Assembly: GCF_003634635.1 (NCBI RefSeq)
Contig: NZ_RBJB01000003.1
Span: 1,029,127-1,093,126, forward strand
Source: Marinobacter nauticus
Lineage (GTDB): Bacteria; Pseudomonadota; Gammaproteobacteria; Pseudomonadales; Oleiphilaceae
DNA length: 64,000 nt
Direction: 5' to 3'
The notes under the pieces are model-generated. The model made no database searches and was not told the origin of the DNA. It saw nothing but the letters and a program-made list of their open reading frames with translations. Each line of letters opens with the position of its first letter. The first letter of the stretch is position 1. A program made the position numbers and the translations under genes. Below, one piece after another: positions 27,813 to 37,276 of the stretch.

Positions 27813-28739
27813 TTATTGTGAGGACGCTGTGGTGGCCCGAGACTGCTTCGCCTCTGCCGCCATCAGAACTGCATTCTTTTCCTGTGCATAACGCTTCGCG
27901 GCCGATGCCACCGAGCCTGGCTGGCCGGTGGCAAGCCAGCGTTTGATTCGGCCGGCATCGCCCATCGGAGACCGGGTACCCAGGGAGTCCAGCAAAACCG
28001 TGATTACCGGTGTTCCGTTCATCTCAGAGACCATCACCAGACAACGCCCCGCCTCTGTGAGGTATCCGGTTTTACTCAGGCTCACGCCCCAGCTGTCCCG
28101 GTGCACCAACGCATTGGTATTGCCAAACGACAGGCTGTACCGGGGTTTCCGGAATTCGGCCCGGTAGTATCCGGTGGTAGAGGCCTCACGAATCTCAGGA
28201 TGCTTGAGCGCAGCACGTGCCAGGATCACCAGATCGGCGGCTGTGGACACGTTGTCGGTAGAGAGACCGGTCGGGTCAACAAATCGGGTCTGGAGCATCC
28301 CCAGAGCTTTTGCCTTGGCATTCATCGCGGCAACAAAACCGTCGAAGCCACCCGGATAGACACGCGCCAGAGTGTAGGCAGCAAAGTTCTCGGATGACAT
28401 CAGGGCAATCCGCAGCACATCCCGGCGCCGAAGCTGAGAGCCCACCCGAATGCGGCTCCAGGCGTTCGCGGCAGCCTCGACATGACGCTCCTCGAACGTC
28501 AGCCACTCGTCCATATCCTGTCCCGATTCCACCACCACGAGTGCCGTCATCAGCTTGGTGATCGACGCCACCGGTACCGGGCGATCGGCGTGCTTACCGA
28601 ACAGCAGGCCCTCTTTGCCAACTTCGGCCGCCGCTGCCTGCACCGACGCCAGGTTCGGCGCCCGCTCCGGACTGGCGAGGCTCTGGCCGGACACCGCCAG
28701 GAAAAAGACGACAACAGTGACAAACACGGAATAACGCAT
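27813..28739 (-). CDS. pbpG: D-alanyl-D-alanine endopeptidase (penicillin-binding protein 7 type)
   Basis: A periplasmic serine peptidase that cuts peptidoglycan cross-links. It has 308 residues with a signal peptide (about 1-22, ending SLASPE). The three penicillin-binding motifs are SITK (59-62), SEN (116-118) and KTG (223-225). MTALVVVESG and YTLARVYPGG fit the S11 family; the lack of a C-terminal amphipathic anchor fits PBP7 rather than DacA/C. It is probably transcribed with the short asparaginase gene downstream. Confidence 0.92.
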   Translation of the reverse strand: MRYSVFVTVVVFFLAVSGQSLASPERAPNLASVQAAAAEVGKEGLLFGKHADRPVPVASITKLMTALVVVESGQDMDEWLTFEERHVEAAANAWSRIRVGSQLRRRDVLRIALMSSENFAAYTLARVYPGGFDGFVAAMNAKAKALGMLQTRFVDPTGLSTDNVSTAADLVILARAALKHPEIREASTTGYYRAEFRKPRYSLSFGNTNALVHRDSWGVSLSKTGYLTEAGRCLVMVSEMNGTPVITVLLDSLGTRSPMGDAGRIKRWLATGQPGSVASAAKRYAQEKNAVLMAAEAKQSRATTASSQ

Positions 28740-28899
28740 GGTGAACTACCTGCCTCTCAGGCCTTAACAAGGAATGGGTCAATAGCGCGAACTATATCAG
28801 CGCAGACGGGCCGAACGCAGGTCTCATTTTCAATCATGCGTTTTAAACAGCAAATGCAAAAAATCTTAAATTCCTGTAAAATATTAATCAAATCAATTC

Positions 28900-28935
28900 G
28901 TTACATCTTGTTAATCATTGTAACCAGAGTGTAAC
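28900..28935. promoter_or_regulatory. TGTAAC repeats upstream of the second EAL gene
   Basis: GTTACA (28900-28905) and TGTAAC (28919-28924) form an inverted repeat with 13-bp spacing, and a second TGTAAC (28930-28935) follows 11 bp later. The direct pair resembles a weak PhoB box, but no -10 lies at the expected place. The whole 28850-28935 stretch is AT-rich compared with its surroundings, as promoters often are. Confidence 0.35.
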
Positions 28936-28968
28936 GGTGCCGCTTTCCAGTTTCAGGATGCGTTCAGG

Positions 28969-31572
28969 ATGGACTCTCCGTCGCTCGGCCAGACTCTCTC
29001 CAGGGAAACCCGCTCGGACAGATTACCGGCGTGGCTGCACCAGTCGTTCCCGTTTGTCATCCTTCTCCTGGCCATTACCTACGGACTTGCGACGACCTTC
29101 TGGCAGGATCCGCCGACTCTTTCGGTCAGTCCTTCGGTGCAGACCGACAGCGCCACAAACGGCCCTCGCATCGCTGGCCAGATCGAATATCTGATCCACC
29201 CCCTGGGCAAGGTACTGCAAGACAGACTCTGGCAATCCGAAGTCTGGAGCCGGACGGATACCCGCTATTCCGGAATCGGCTATCCCTACAAACCCGCAAC
29301 TTTCCGGCTGACACTCGAAAACCCGACGTCAGAACCTGCGAACAGCCAGGTGACAGTACCTGCACCTTACCTGGACCACCTGCAACCTGCCCTGATTCAC
29401 CCGGACGGAAGCATCGAACACCTACCCGCCATGGGCGACCGATACCCCTTCGATCAACGATTCCTGGCGCTACCGCAGTGGGTCTGGCCGGTCACGCTGC
29501 AACCGGGCACCACCACCCTGCTGATGGAAGTGCAGAATCACGGCCCGGTACTGTTGCCGGTCATTCTGTCAGACAGCGCCGAGGCTCTCGGTGCCGGCAC
29601 CGCCATCACCGCCTGGAAGTCGTTTGTCACCGGTCTGCTGGTGTTTGCACTCTTACTCAACCTGAGTATTGTGGCCAAGCTCCGCCGACCAGGCCTGGCC
29701 TGGCTGAGCGTGCTGATGATCAGTGTTATCTACAGCCAGCTGGTGATGGACGGCCTGGGCCTGTGGCTGATCTGGCCGGCACTGCCAGAGCTCAATGCCC
29801 TGCTCAGCATCAGTCTGCCGCTGTGCCTGATCGCGCTATGCGAGTTCACCCCACACTTCCTCCAACTGGCCCGCACTGAAGCCCGGATACTCCGGGCCTT
29901 CAGTCTTCTTGCCGGAGCGCACCTGCTGGCTGCGCCTCTGGGGTTTCATTTCCTGGGGCAACATGCCTTCCTGATGAGCAGTGCCGTCGGCGGGCTGTTC
30001 ATCTTTGCCCTGAGTCTGCGCCAACTGAACAGCCACGTTTACGCCCGCTACTATGCCCTGTCGGTACTGGCAATCGTGATCGGGGCTGTCACGTCATCAC
30101 TTCGTACCGTTGGCTGGCTACCCGTGAATGCGGTGACCGACTCCGCCTTTTTCCTGGGCGCAGCCACCGGCTCCCTGATCCTGACCAGTGGTGTGGGTAA
30201 ACTGCTGCTGGAAGAGCGCAAGAAACGTCTGAGCTCGGACATACGTGTGCAGGAGGAACAGAAACTCCGGGCCAGCATCGAGCGTGATTATGACCGTTTG
30301 CTGAAAACCCACAGGGTAACCGGAAAGCCAAACAGGCCCATGCTGGAGGAAACCCTGGGCGCGCTGGACTGCCACAAAACGCCCTACACCCTGTGCATGA
30401 TTCGCCTGGCCCGGTTCAATGAACTGGAACAGGCCCTGGGCTACCGAGCGGCCGAAGAACTCCTGAAGCAGTATCTGCGGCAACTCAACCGGTATCTGAA
30501 GCAAACCGTGGGCGATCAACTGGTGATGATCAACGGTTACAGCGTGGCCACCCTGGACACCGTCAACCATGCTTTTGCCCTGTTGCGCCATCCCGACGAG
30601 GCGCTGGAGAGCCAACGCCTGCAGGCCATCAGCCGCTGGTTGTCCGAGAACTTCCGTGAGGGCCGTTTTTCCTTTTCCTGGGCCGCCTCGGTTGGCGTCG
30701 CCCACGCCCCGGAACATGCTGCAGAACCGGCCGGCGTACTCGCCTGTGCCGGCTTTGCCTCGCTGGACGAAAGCCTGCCGCTGGTGGTTTATGATCCTGC
30801 CATTGCCGAGTGGCAATACCGCCAGCAAATGCTGATGCTGGATGTGGAACAAGCGCTGCGTTCCGGCGAAATGTGGCTGGAGTACCAGCCCAAGATCAAC
30901 ATCCGCGATGGCCGGATTGGCTCACTGGAAGCCCTGATTCGCTGGCAGCACCCGGAATTCGGCAGGATTGCGCCCAGCCAGTGGATTCCCCTGGCCGAAG
31001 AAGTGGGGATCATTCACACGGTCACACTCTGGGTTCTGGACCGAGCCTGCAGGGACAGCCATCAGCTTCGTGAACAGTATGGGCGTGATATTACGGTCGC
31101 GGTGAACATTTCCGCCAAGGATCTGGCCCACAGTCTGTTCCACGAGGAAGCCGGCGCCATCGTCCGACGACACAAACTGGAGCCGGCCAACGTCAGCCTG
31201 GAAATTACCGAAACCGCCATGATGACCGATCCGGAAACGGCCCGCAGCACCATCCGGACCCTGAGCGCGATGGGCTTCCGGATTGCACTGGATGACTTCG
31301 GATCCGGCCACTCATCACTTGGCGCCCTGGCACAATTCGAGCTGGATGAGCTGAAAATCGACCGCAGTTTTCTGGAGGGGGTACTGGATTACCCCTCAAG
31401 ACAGAAAATACTTCGTGCCGCTCTTGAGCTGGGCACAGCCCTGGACCTGGATGTGGTGGTCGAAGGCGTGGAAGACGAAACCATCGCACTCTGGCTGCAT
31501 CAGTTTCCGGGCTTGCAGGGGCAGGGTTATTACTGGGGCCGCCCGTTCAGCCTGGAACACAAAACCCGTTAG
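28969..31572 (+). CDS. Membrane protein with degenerate GGDEF and intact EAL domain (c-di-GMP phosphodiesterase)
   Basis: An 867-residue protein with the architecture of the EAL protein at 12.8-15.4 kb. An N-terminal anchor (about 28-46), a periplasmic beta domain (about 60-210) and seven membrane helices (about 220-415) form the sensor. The GGDEF-like domain (about 430-610) lacks GGDEF and metal residues. The EAL domain has LEALIRWQHP (Glu654), VNISAKDL, LEITETAMM, DDFGSGHSS, ELKIDRSF, VVEGVEDE and GQGYYWGRPF, so it should be an active phosphodiesterase. The start is ATG 28969 without a clear ribosome site. Its stop overlaps the PAAR gene by 4 bp tail to tail. Confidence 0.9.
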   Translation: MDSPSLGQTLSRETRSDRLPAWLHQSFPFVILLLAITYGLATTFWQDPPTLSVSPSVQTDSATNGPRIAGQIEYLIHPLGKVLQDRLWQSEVWSRTDTRYSGIGYPYKPATFRLTLENPTSEPANSQVTVPAPYLDHLQPALIHPDGSIEHLPAMGDRYPFDQRFLALPQWVWPVTLQPGTTTLLMEVQNHGPVLLPVILSDSAEALGAGTAITAWKSFVTGLLVFALLLNLSIVAKLRRPGLAWLSVLMISVIYSQLVMDGLGLWLIWPALPELNALLSISLPLCLIALCEFTPHFLQLARTEARILRAFSLLAGAHLLAAPLGFHFLGQHAFLMSSAVGGLFIFALSLRQLNSHVYARYYALSVLAIVIGAVTSSLRTVGWLPVNAVTDSAFFLGAATGSLILTSGVGKLLLEERKKRLSSDIRVQEEQKLRASIERDYDRLLKTHRVTGKPNRPMLEETLGALDCHKTPYTLCMIRLARFNELEQALGYRAAEELLKQYLRQLNRYLKQTVGDQLVMINGYSVATLDTVNHAFALLRHPDEALESQRLQAISRWLSENFREGRFSFSWAASVGVAHAPEHAAEPAGVLACAGFASLDESLPLVVYDPAIAEWQYRQQMLMLDVEQALRSGEMWLEYQPKINIRDGRIGSLEALIRWQHPEFGRIAPSQWIPLAEEVGIIHTVTLWVLDRACRDSHQLREQYGRDITVAVNISAKDLAHSLFHEEAGAIVRRHKLEPANVSLEITETAMMTDPETARSTIRTLSAMGFRIALDDFGSGHSSLGALAQFELDELKIDRSFLEGVLDYPSRQKILRAALELGTALDLDVVVEGVEDETIALWLHQFPGLQGQGYYWGRPFSLEHKTR

Positions 31573-31859
31573 CTGCCGATAATCACCGTTCCACTGCCAA
31601 CGGTAACGCCCCCGCAGGATACAGCACCGCCGGTAACCGCAGCCGGTGTGCCATTGATCATCACGGTTCCGGAACCGGCCGCAATGGCCCGGGGATGGGG
31701 CGGATGCTTGGGCTTTGAATGGGGTTGCAGCGGATCGCCTACCCGGGCAACGGGTTTACCGTCCACGAGAACATCGGGGGAACCGGCAATCACCGGTGTG
31801 GGCGGGAATCCCTGATGGTCCATACCGAGATCGCCCAGCAATACTATTGCCTTACTCAT
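31569..31859 (-). CDS. PAAR-domain protein (type VI secretion spike tip type)
   Basis: A 96-residue protein made up only of the PAAR fold. It shows PDVLVDGKPVARVGDPLQPHS, HPPHPRAIAAGSGTVMINGTPAAVTGG and SCGGVTVGSGTVIIG, with His and Cys residues suited to the zinc site. PAAR proteins cap the VgrG spike of type VI secretion and can carry effectors; this one has no extension. No vgrG, hcp, tss or effector/immunity gene is in the window, so it is an orphan. The ribosome site is AAAGGAA before ATG 31859. Confidence 0.92.
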   Translation of the reverse strand: MSKAIVLLGDLGMDHQGFPPTPVIAGSPDVLVDGKPVARVGDPLQPHSKPKHPPHPRAIAAGSGTVMINGTPAAVTGGAVSCGGVTVGSGTVIIGS

Positions 31860-31953
31860 GGATTGATTCCTTTCATCATTGAGTCCTGAGCCACCATCCT
31901 ATACCGAAATCCGCACGGACCCAAGTCCCGCACCAGCTCAGTGCATGCTAAAA

Positions 31954-31978
31954 GATGCAGATACGACTGACCTGCATC
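31954..31978. promoter_or_regulatory. Inverted repeat upstream of the phosphoketolase-like gene
   Basis: GATGCAG and CTGCATC are perfect 7-bp arms around 11 bp, 62 bp before the start codon. It could be an operator or an RNA hairpin. The promoter itself is not obvious. Confidence 0.35.
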
Positions 31979-32039
31979 AAGGGGGCTGACGGCGGTCCGT
32001 TTTACACTTCCTTCACACTCATCAGCCATGGAGGCCGTC

Positions 32040-34460
32040 ATGTCATCGCCCACTGAACCCGTTCAGGCGCCCAACGAGGCAACACCAGGCTCAGCCTTCC
32101 ATTGCTGGCAGCAGGGCTATGGCGTTATCCGGCACTCCGAACAGACCTCCGCCAGAGTCCGGGAACTCGCTGGAAAACTGGTTAGTGCCGGGCACCAACC
32201 GGATGAAGATACGGTGTACCGGAAGCTGATCGCCCTGGACCGGCTCACCAGCGCCGGCCTGTGGCTGGTGGTGCACATGACCTATTGCAACCGGGTGGAC
32301 ATTGCCGGCGCCCCCCTGGTCGCCCAGGATTTCAAGGCTTCGCCGGAAGGCCATACCGGAGGCGCCCTGAACATGGTGCCTGCCTACGCGGCCTACCTGG
32401 CCCTCAACAACCTGACCGGAAAAACCCGCAGCTGGCTGATGGGACAAGGGCATTGTGTGGCCGCCGTGGATGCACTCAACGTTCTGACCGGCAATCTGCA
32501 TCCCGAGCAACGCGCCCGTTACCTGGCGCCTGAGGGACTATCTCGACTGGCCTCCGACTTCTACAGCTATCGCCAGAAACCGGATGGCACGATGGCCGCC
32601 CCCCTGGGCAGCCACGTAAACCCCCATACCGCCGGGGGCATTATCGAAGGCGGCTACCTTGGATTTGCAGAGCTGCAGTACGCACATATGCCTCTGCCCG
32701 GTGAGTCTCTGGTGGCCTTCCTTTCCGACGGCGCCGCCGAAGAACAGCGCGGAAGTGACTGGATACCCCGATGGTGGCGTGCGGAGGACTGCGGACTGGT
32801 CTTGCCGGTGATGATTGCCAATGGGCGGCGCATTGAACAACGAACCGAGCTTGGTACCCGTGAGGGTCTGGAACGGTTTGAGCAGCACCTGCAACACCGG
32901 GGCTTTGATCCGGTACGATTTGACGGCCGTGATCCCGCGGCCTTCGTCTGTGCCATGTACGACATGGAGCAGGCACTTGCAGCCCATGGCACCGCTGCGC
33001 AACAAGGTGAGACCGGCTACCCGGTTCGCATACCCTACGGTATCGCAGAGACCGTGAAAGGCTATGGTTTCTATGGCGCCGGAGAAAACGCAGCTCACAA
33101 TCTGCCTCTGCCCGGCAATCCTCGTATGGATGCCATATCCCGGGAGCTGTTCAATGAATACGCAACACCGCTCTGGGTAAAACCGCAGGAGCTGAACCTG
33201 GCGGTATCCGAGCTGAATGAACACAGCCAACAGGGCCGGCCACTGGAGCGGGATCACCCGCTGGCGCTTCGCCGTCCCTCGGAACCTGCCATTCCGGTTT
33301 TGCCCTGGGCTCAGAACAAATGCTCACCCATGACTGCCGTTGATGAATTCTTCAAGGCTCTGGTCGCGGACAACCCGGAGCTCCGGCCCAGGATCGGCAA
33401 CCCGGACGAGCTCGCCAGCAACCGACTCAAAGGCGTGCTCGACAGCCTCAAGCACCGCGTAAACGACCCGGAGAACGAGGCCGAGTCAGTACACGGCAAG
33501 ATCATTACGGCACTGAATGAAGAGGCGGTCGTCTCTGCCTGCCTGGCCAACAAAGCGGGATTGAATCTGGTGGCCAGCTACGAAGCCTTCTGCGTGAAAA
33601 TGCTCGGTGCCATCCGCCAGGAGTTGATCTTCGCCCGACATCAGAAAGAAGTGGGCCGGCCACCCCAATGGCTGGGACTGCCAGTGATTGCCACCTCGCA
33701 CACATGGGAAAACGGCAAGAACGAGCAATCCCACCAGGACACCAGCTTCTGTGAGGCTTTACTGGGAGAAATGAGTGATGTCTCCCGGGTGATTTTCCCG
33801 GCTGACTACAACAGCGCCCTGGCGATTCTGCCATCGGTTTACCGGGAGCGGGGCCGCATCAGTTGCCTCGTTATCCCGAAACGGGAGCGCCCGTGCGTCT
33901 TCAACGGCAGCGAAGCCGAAGCACTGGCAAGACACGGCGCACTGGTGGTGGACGAGGATACCTCGGCTGGCGAAGAACCACTGCTGCTGATTGCCAATGG
34001 CGCCTATCAGCTTTCCGAGGCCATACGGGCTTGCGAGCGTCTGCGCGAGACCGGCACACCGTTCCGGCTGGTCTATCTGCAGGAACCCGGGCGCTTCCGT
34101 CAACCCCGGGATCCGATGGAAGCCACCTCGTGCCTGACCGAGTTTGAGCGGGAGCGTCTGTTCCCCCATCGCATGCACCGACGGGTTGCCCTGACCCATA
34201 TGCGGCCGGAAGTGTTTCGCGGACACCTGCACACGCTGTTCCCGCAGCCCGGCCATTCCCGGGTACTGGGCTACATCAATCGGGGTGGTACCCTGAATGA
34301 AGCGGGCATGCTGTTCGCCAACCGCTGCTCATGGGGCCATGCCCTGGCGGCCTGCGCCGAGGTGATGGACAAACCTCCCGGAGAATGGCTCTCCAGCGCC
34401 GAACTGGCCGCGGTGGAGGGCCGAGGCGATCCGGGAGTGATTACCCGCGGACTGCCTTGA
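32040..34460 (+). CDS. Divergent phosphoketolase-family protein (thiamine diphosphate enzyme)
   Basis: An 806-residue relative of xylulose-5-phosphate/fructose-6-phosphate phosphoketolase, which splits sugar phosphates to acetyl phosphate. ATG 32040 is chosen because GGAGG lies 5 bases upstream. Family landmarks are GHTGG (104-108), GQGHC (135-139), SHVNPHTAGGIIEGGYLGFA (191-210), the ThDP site SDGAAEEQRG (229-238), MIANGRRI and His353 in ENAAHNLPLPG. In standard enzymes the ThDP site is GDGEAET and the last motif is FRAHQVP, so this one is clearly divergent. Some databases label such proteins xylulose 5-phosphate 3-epimerase; I cannot confirm either reaction. Its end overlaps the P-type ATPase by 20 bp. 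Confidence 0.78.
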   Translation: MSSPTEPVQAPNEATPGSAFHCWQQGYGVIRHSEQTSARVRELAGKLVSAGHQPDEDTVYRKLIALDRLTSAGLWLVVHMTYCNRVDIAGAPLVAQDFKASPEGHTGGALNMVPAYAAYLALNNLTGKTRSWLMGQGHCVAAVDALNVLTGNLHPEQRARYLAPEGLSRLASDFYSYRQKPDGTMAAPLGSHVNPHTAGGIIEGGYLGFAELQYAHMPLPGESLVAFLSDGAAEEQRGSDWIPRWWRAEDCGLVLPVMIANGRRIEQRTELGTREGLERFEQHLQHRGFDPVRFDGRDPAAFVCAMYDMEQALAAHGTAAQQGETGYPVRIPYGIAETVKGYGFYGAGENAAHNLPLPGNPRMDAISRELFNEYATPLWVKPQELNLAVSELNEHSQQGRPLERDHPLALRRPSEPAIPVLPWAQNKCSPMTAVDEFFKALVADNPELRPRIGNPDELASNRLKGVLDSLKHRVNDPENEAESVHGKIITALNEEAVVSACLANKAGLNLVASYEAFCVKMLGAIRQELIFARHQKEVGRPPQWLGLPVIATSHTWENGKNEQSHQDTSFCEALLGEMSDVSRVIFPADYNSALAILPSVYRERGRISCLVIPKRERPCVFNGSEAEALARHGALVVDEDTSAGEEPLLLIANGAYQLSEAIRACERLRETGTPFRLVYLQEPGRFRQPRDPMEATSCLTEFERERLFPHRMHRRVALTHMRPEVFRGHLHTLFPQPGHSRVLGYINRGGTLNEAGMLFANRCSWGHALAACAEVMDKPPGEWLSSAELAAVEGRGDPGVITRGLP

Positions 34461-37173
34461 CCCGGTTACGTATCGCAGTTTCCAGTTCCAACACCAGCAG
34501 AACCACAACACCAGCCACCACGGAAAACGCCAGTTGCTCCAAGCTCAGGGCCGCAGTGGTAAAGGTGTGCTGGAACCACGGCAGGTAGGTGAACAACAGC
34601 TGCAATACCACGACCGCTGCGATCGCTGCCAGCACAACGGGGGTGCCGAGCACCCCCCGCAGGGTAATCGAGGCACTGTCGAGATAACGCACCGCAAACA
34701 GGTAGAAGACCTCCATCGCCACCAGGGTGTTGACCGCCAGAGTGCTGGCCAGCACCGGGTCCTGATGACGATGCATGACCCAGAACCAGGCCGCGAAGAT
34801 ACCCACCAGAAACAGCAGGGATACAAACGCCACCCGCCAGACCACAAATCCCTGCAGCAAGGACTCGTCCCGTGGTCTGGGAGGTTGCCGCATGACTCCG
34901 GGCTCGGGCGGCTCAAATGCCAGGGTCATGGCCAGCAGCACCGAGCTGACCATATTCACCCAGAGAATCTGCAAGGCGGAAATGGGCAGCGTGAGCCCCA
35001 GCAACAAGGCGGTGATCAGGCTGACGGATTCCCCCCCGTTAATCGGAAGCATAAAGGCAATGCCCTTACGCAGGTTGGTGTAAACCGTGCGCCCTTCCCG
35101 GACAGCCGCAGCAATGCTGGCGAAGTTATCATCCAGCAGCACCACCGATGACGCCTGCCGGGCCGCTTCCGAGCCCTTTACACCCATGGCAATGCCAACA
35201 TCCGCCCGCTTCAGTGCCGGGGCATCGTTGACGCCATCACCGGTCATGGCCACCACACCATGCAGTGCCTGCAGGGCTTTCACTAACCTGAGTTTGTGCT
35301 CGGGGCTGGTGCGGGCAAACACATCCACCTCTCCGGCCAGACTCCGGAGCTGATCTTCATCCAGGTCATCAAGCTCTTTGCCGGTCAGTACCCGGTCGGC
35401 ATTACGCAGCCCGAGTTTTCGGGCAATGGCACCGGCCGTCAGGGCGTGGTCGCCGGTAATCATCTTCACCCGAATACCGGCATCGTGGCACTCTTTGATA
35501 GCGCGGATAGCCTCCTGCCGGGGCGGATCCAGCAAGCCCACCACCCCCAGCAATTCAGCGCCCTGTTCCAGCTCTTCCAGCACCAGTTCCCGGCTGCCTT
35601 TCGCCATTGGCCTGCGCGCCAGTGCCAGCACCCTCAGGCCTTCGGAAGCCATTTCCGTAATGATCCGTTCCCAGTGCTCCGTGCTCAGCGGCTCCGTTCC
35701 ACCGTCGGTGGATACCTGGTGCGCACACATGGCCAGAATCCGTTCCGGAGCGCCTTTGAGATAGGCAATACCGTGACCGTGGTGGTCGTGATGCAATGTG
35801 GCCATGAACCGTATGCGGGTATCGAAGGGAACCTCATCAACCCGTGGCCAGCCGGAGGCACTGTTCACATGATCAAATTCCGCCTTGCCGGCAAACACTT
35901 TCAGCGCGGCTTCCATGGGGTCACCATGAATAGAAGGCTGCCCGTTTTTGCCAATAATGCTGGCGTCGTTACACAGTGCCGCCGCCCGGGCAAGCTCAGC
36001 CAGCACCCCATCGCCGGTGACCGGCTTCCCCCCCCGGCAGACCATGCCATCGCTACCATAACCTTCGCCGGTAATCTCATAGCGCTCACCGGAGGTCACA
36101 GCTGTGGTCACCATCATTTCGTTACGGGTGAGCGTGCCGGTTTTGTCAGAGCAAATGACTGAAACCGCGCCCAGGGTTTCGATCACCGGCATCCGGCGTA
36201 CCACCGCCTTGCGACGCGCCATCTGGCGCACACCAATGGCAAGGGTAATGGTGAGAATGGCAGGCAAGCCTTCAGGAATGGCTGCCACCGTCAGGCCCAC
36301 CACCGCCATGAACAACTCCCGGAATTCCAGGCCACTGAACACCAGTCCGCCAAAGAAGATGAGAATGCCGGTCGCGATGACAATCAGAGAAAGCCCCCGC
36401 GCAAACCGGTCCATCTGTTCCAGCAGCGGAGTTTTAAGACTGGTGGTATCAGCCAGCAGGCCGGAAATGCGGCCGATTTCGGTATGTATACCGGTACGTA
36501 CGACAACGCCCCGGGCGGTGCCCGTGGCCACCATGGTGCCGGAGAACGCCATGCCAGTCTGGTCGCCGAGGGCCGACTGCTCGTCCACCGGATCGGGGAA
36601 CTTGTCCACCGCCTCGGATTCGCCCGTCAGGATAGCTTCCTCAATCTTGAGGTTGTTGGTTTTTTCCAGGCGAAGATCGGCGGGCACACGGTCACCAGCC
36701 TCCAACATCACGGTATCACCAGGTACCAGCTCGCCGGCATCCACCTGATGCTGGCCGCCGGCCCTGACAATGCGGGCGCGGGGAGCCAGCATATGACGGA
36801 TAGCGGACAATGCCTGCTCGGCCCGACCTTCCTGGATGAAGCCGACCAGGGTCTGGACAATCACCACCGCCAGAATCACCCCGGCGTCGACCCAGTGTCC
36901 GAGAGCACCGGTGATGGCCGCTGCGGTCAGCAGTACATAAATCAGGAAATTCCGTAACTGGCGACCGAGCCGGGCCAGGGGGCCGGACGTGCGCCCCTCT
37001 GGCAACTGGTTGGGGCCAAACGTCTCCAACCTGACCTGCGCGCTTTCATCGGTCAAAGGAGCCGATGCATCCAGAAGAACCCGCGCCTGTTCTGAGGCTA
37101 TGGCATGCCAGGCCAGAGAGTGCTCCCCCCTGGCCGACGAACCCTTTGAACCCGACGTACTGACTTCGGACAT
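34441..37173 (-). CDS. Cation-transporting P-type ATPase (P2, calcium-pump-like)
   Basis: A 910-residue ion pump. An N-terminal cation-ATPase domain leads into actuator motif TGESEAVDK (183-191), membrane motif AAIPEGLPAILT (PEGL at 300-303), the phosphorylated Asp343 in CSDKTGTLTR, and hinge MTGDGVNDAPALKRADVGIAMG. Ten membrane helices are expected. PEGL and NGGESVSLITALLLG near M5-M6 fit the calcium/sodium-type P2 group rather than heavy-metal pumps; the ion is not certain. It starts after AGGGAG-type sequence. The 3' end overlaps the phosphoketolase-like gene on the other strand. Confidence 0.92.
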   Translation of the reverse strand: MSEVSTSGSKGSSARGEHSLAWHAIASEQARVLLDASAPLTDESAQVRLETFGPNQLPEGRTSGPLARLGRQLRNFLIYVLLTAAAITGALGHWVDAGVILAVVIVQTLVGFIQEGRAEQALSAIRHMLAPRARIVRAGGQHQVDAGELVPGDTVMLEAGDRVPADLRLEKTNNLKIEEAILTGESEAVDKFPDPVDEQSALGDQTGMAFSGTMVATGTARGVVVRTGIHTEIGRISGLLADTTSLKTPLLEQMDRFARGLSLIVIATGILIFFGGLVFSGLEFRELFMAVVGLTVAAIPEGLPAILTITLAIGVRQMARRKAVVRRMPVIETLGAVSVICSDKTGTLTRNEMMVTTAVTSGERYEITGEGYGSDGMVCRGGKPVTGDGVLAELARAAALCNDASIIGKNGQPSIHGDPMEAALKVFAGKAEFDHVNSASGWPRVDEVPFDTRIRFMATLHHDHHGHGIAYLKGAPERILAMCAHQVSTDGGTEPLSTEHWERIITEMASEGLRVLALARRPMAKGSRELVLEELEQGAELLGVVGLLDPPRQEAIRAIKECHDAGIRVKMITGDHALTAGAIARKLGLRNADRVLTGKELDDLDEDQLRSLAGEVDVFARTSPEHKLRLVKALQALHGVVAMTGDGVNDAPALKRADVGIAMGVKGSEAARQASSVVLLDDNFASIAAAVREGRTVYTNLRKGIAFMLPINGGESVSLITALLLGLTLPISALQILWVNMVSSVLLAMTLAFEPPEPGVMRQPPRPRDESLLQGFVVWRVAFVSLLFLVGIFAAWFWVMHRHQDPVLASTLAVNTLVAMEVFYLFAVRYLDSASITLRGVLGTPVVLAAIAAVVVLQLLFTYLPWFQHTFTTAALSLEQLAFSVVAGVVVLLVLELETAIRNRVKAVRG

Positions 37174-37276
37174 ATCCCTGCTCCCTGCCTAAGGTCTGGG
37201 TCAACTACACAGGATTCTGCCGATACCGCCAATGCGCCAGGTCAAACCGAAGGCTGGTATAGCCGCGCCCGGTTGG

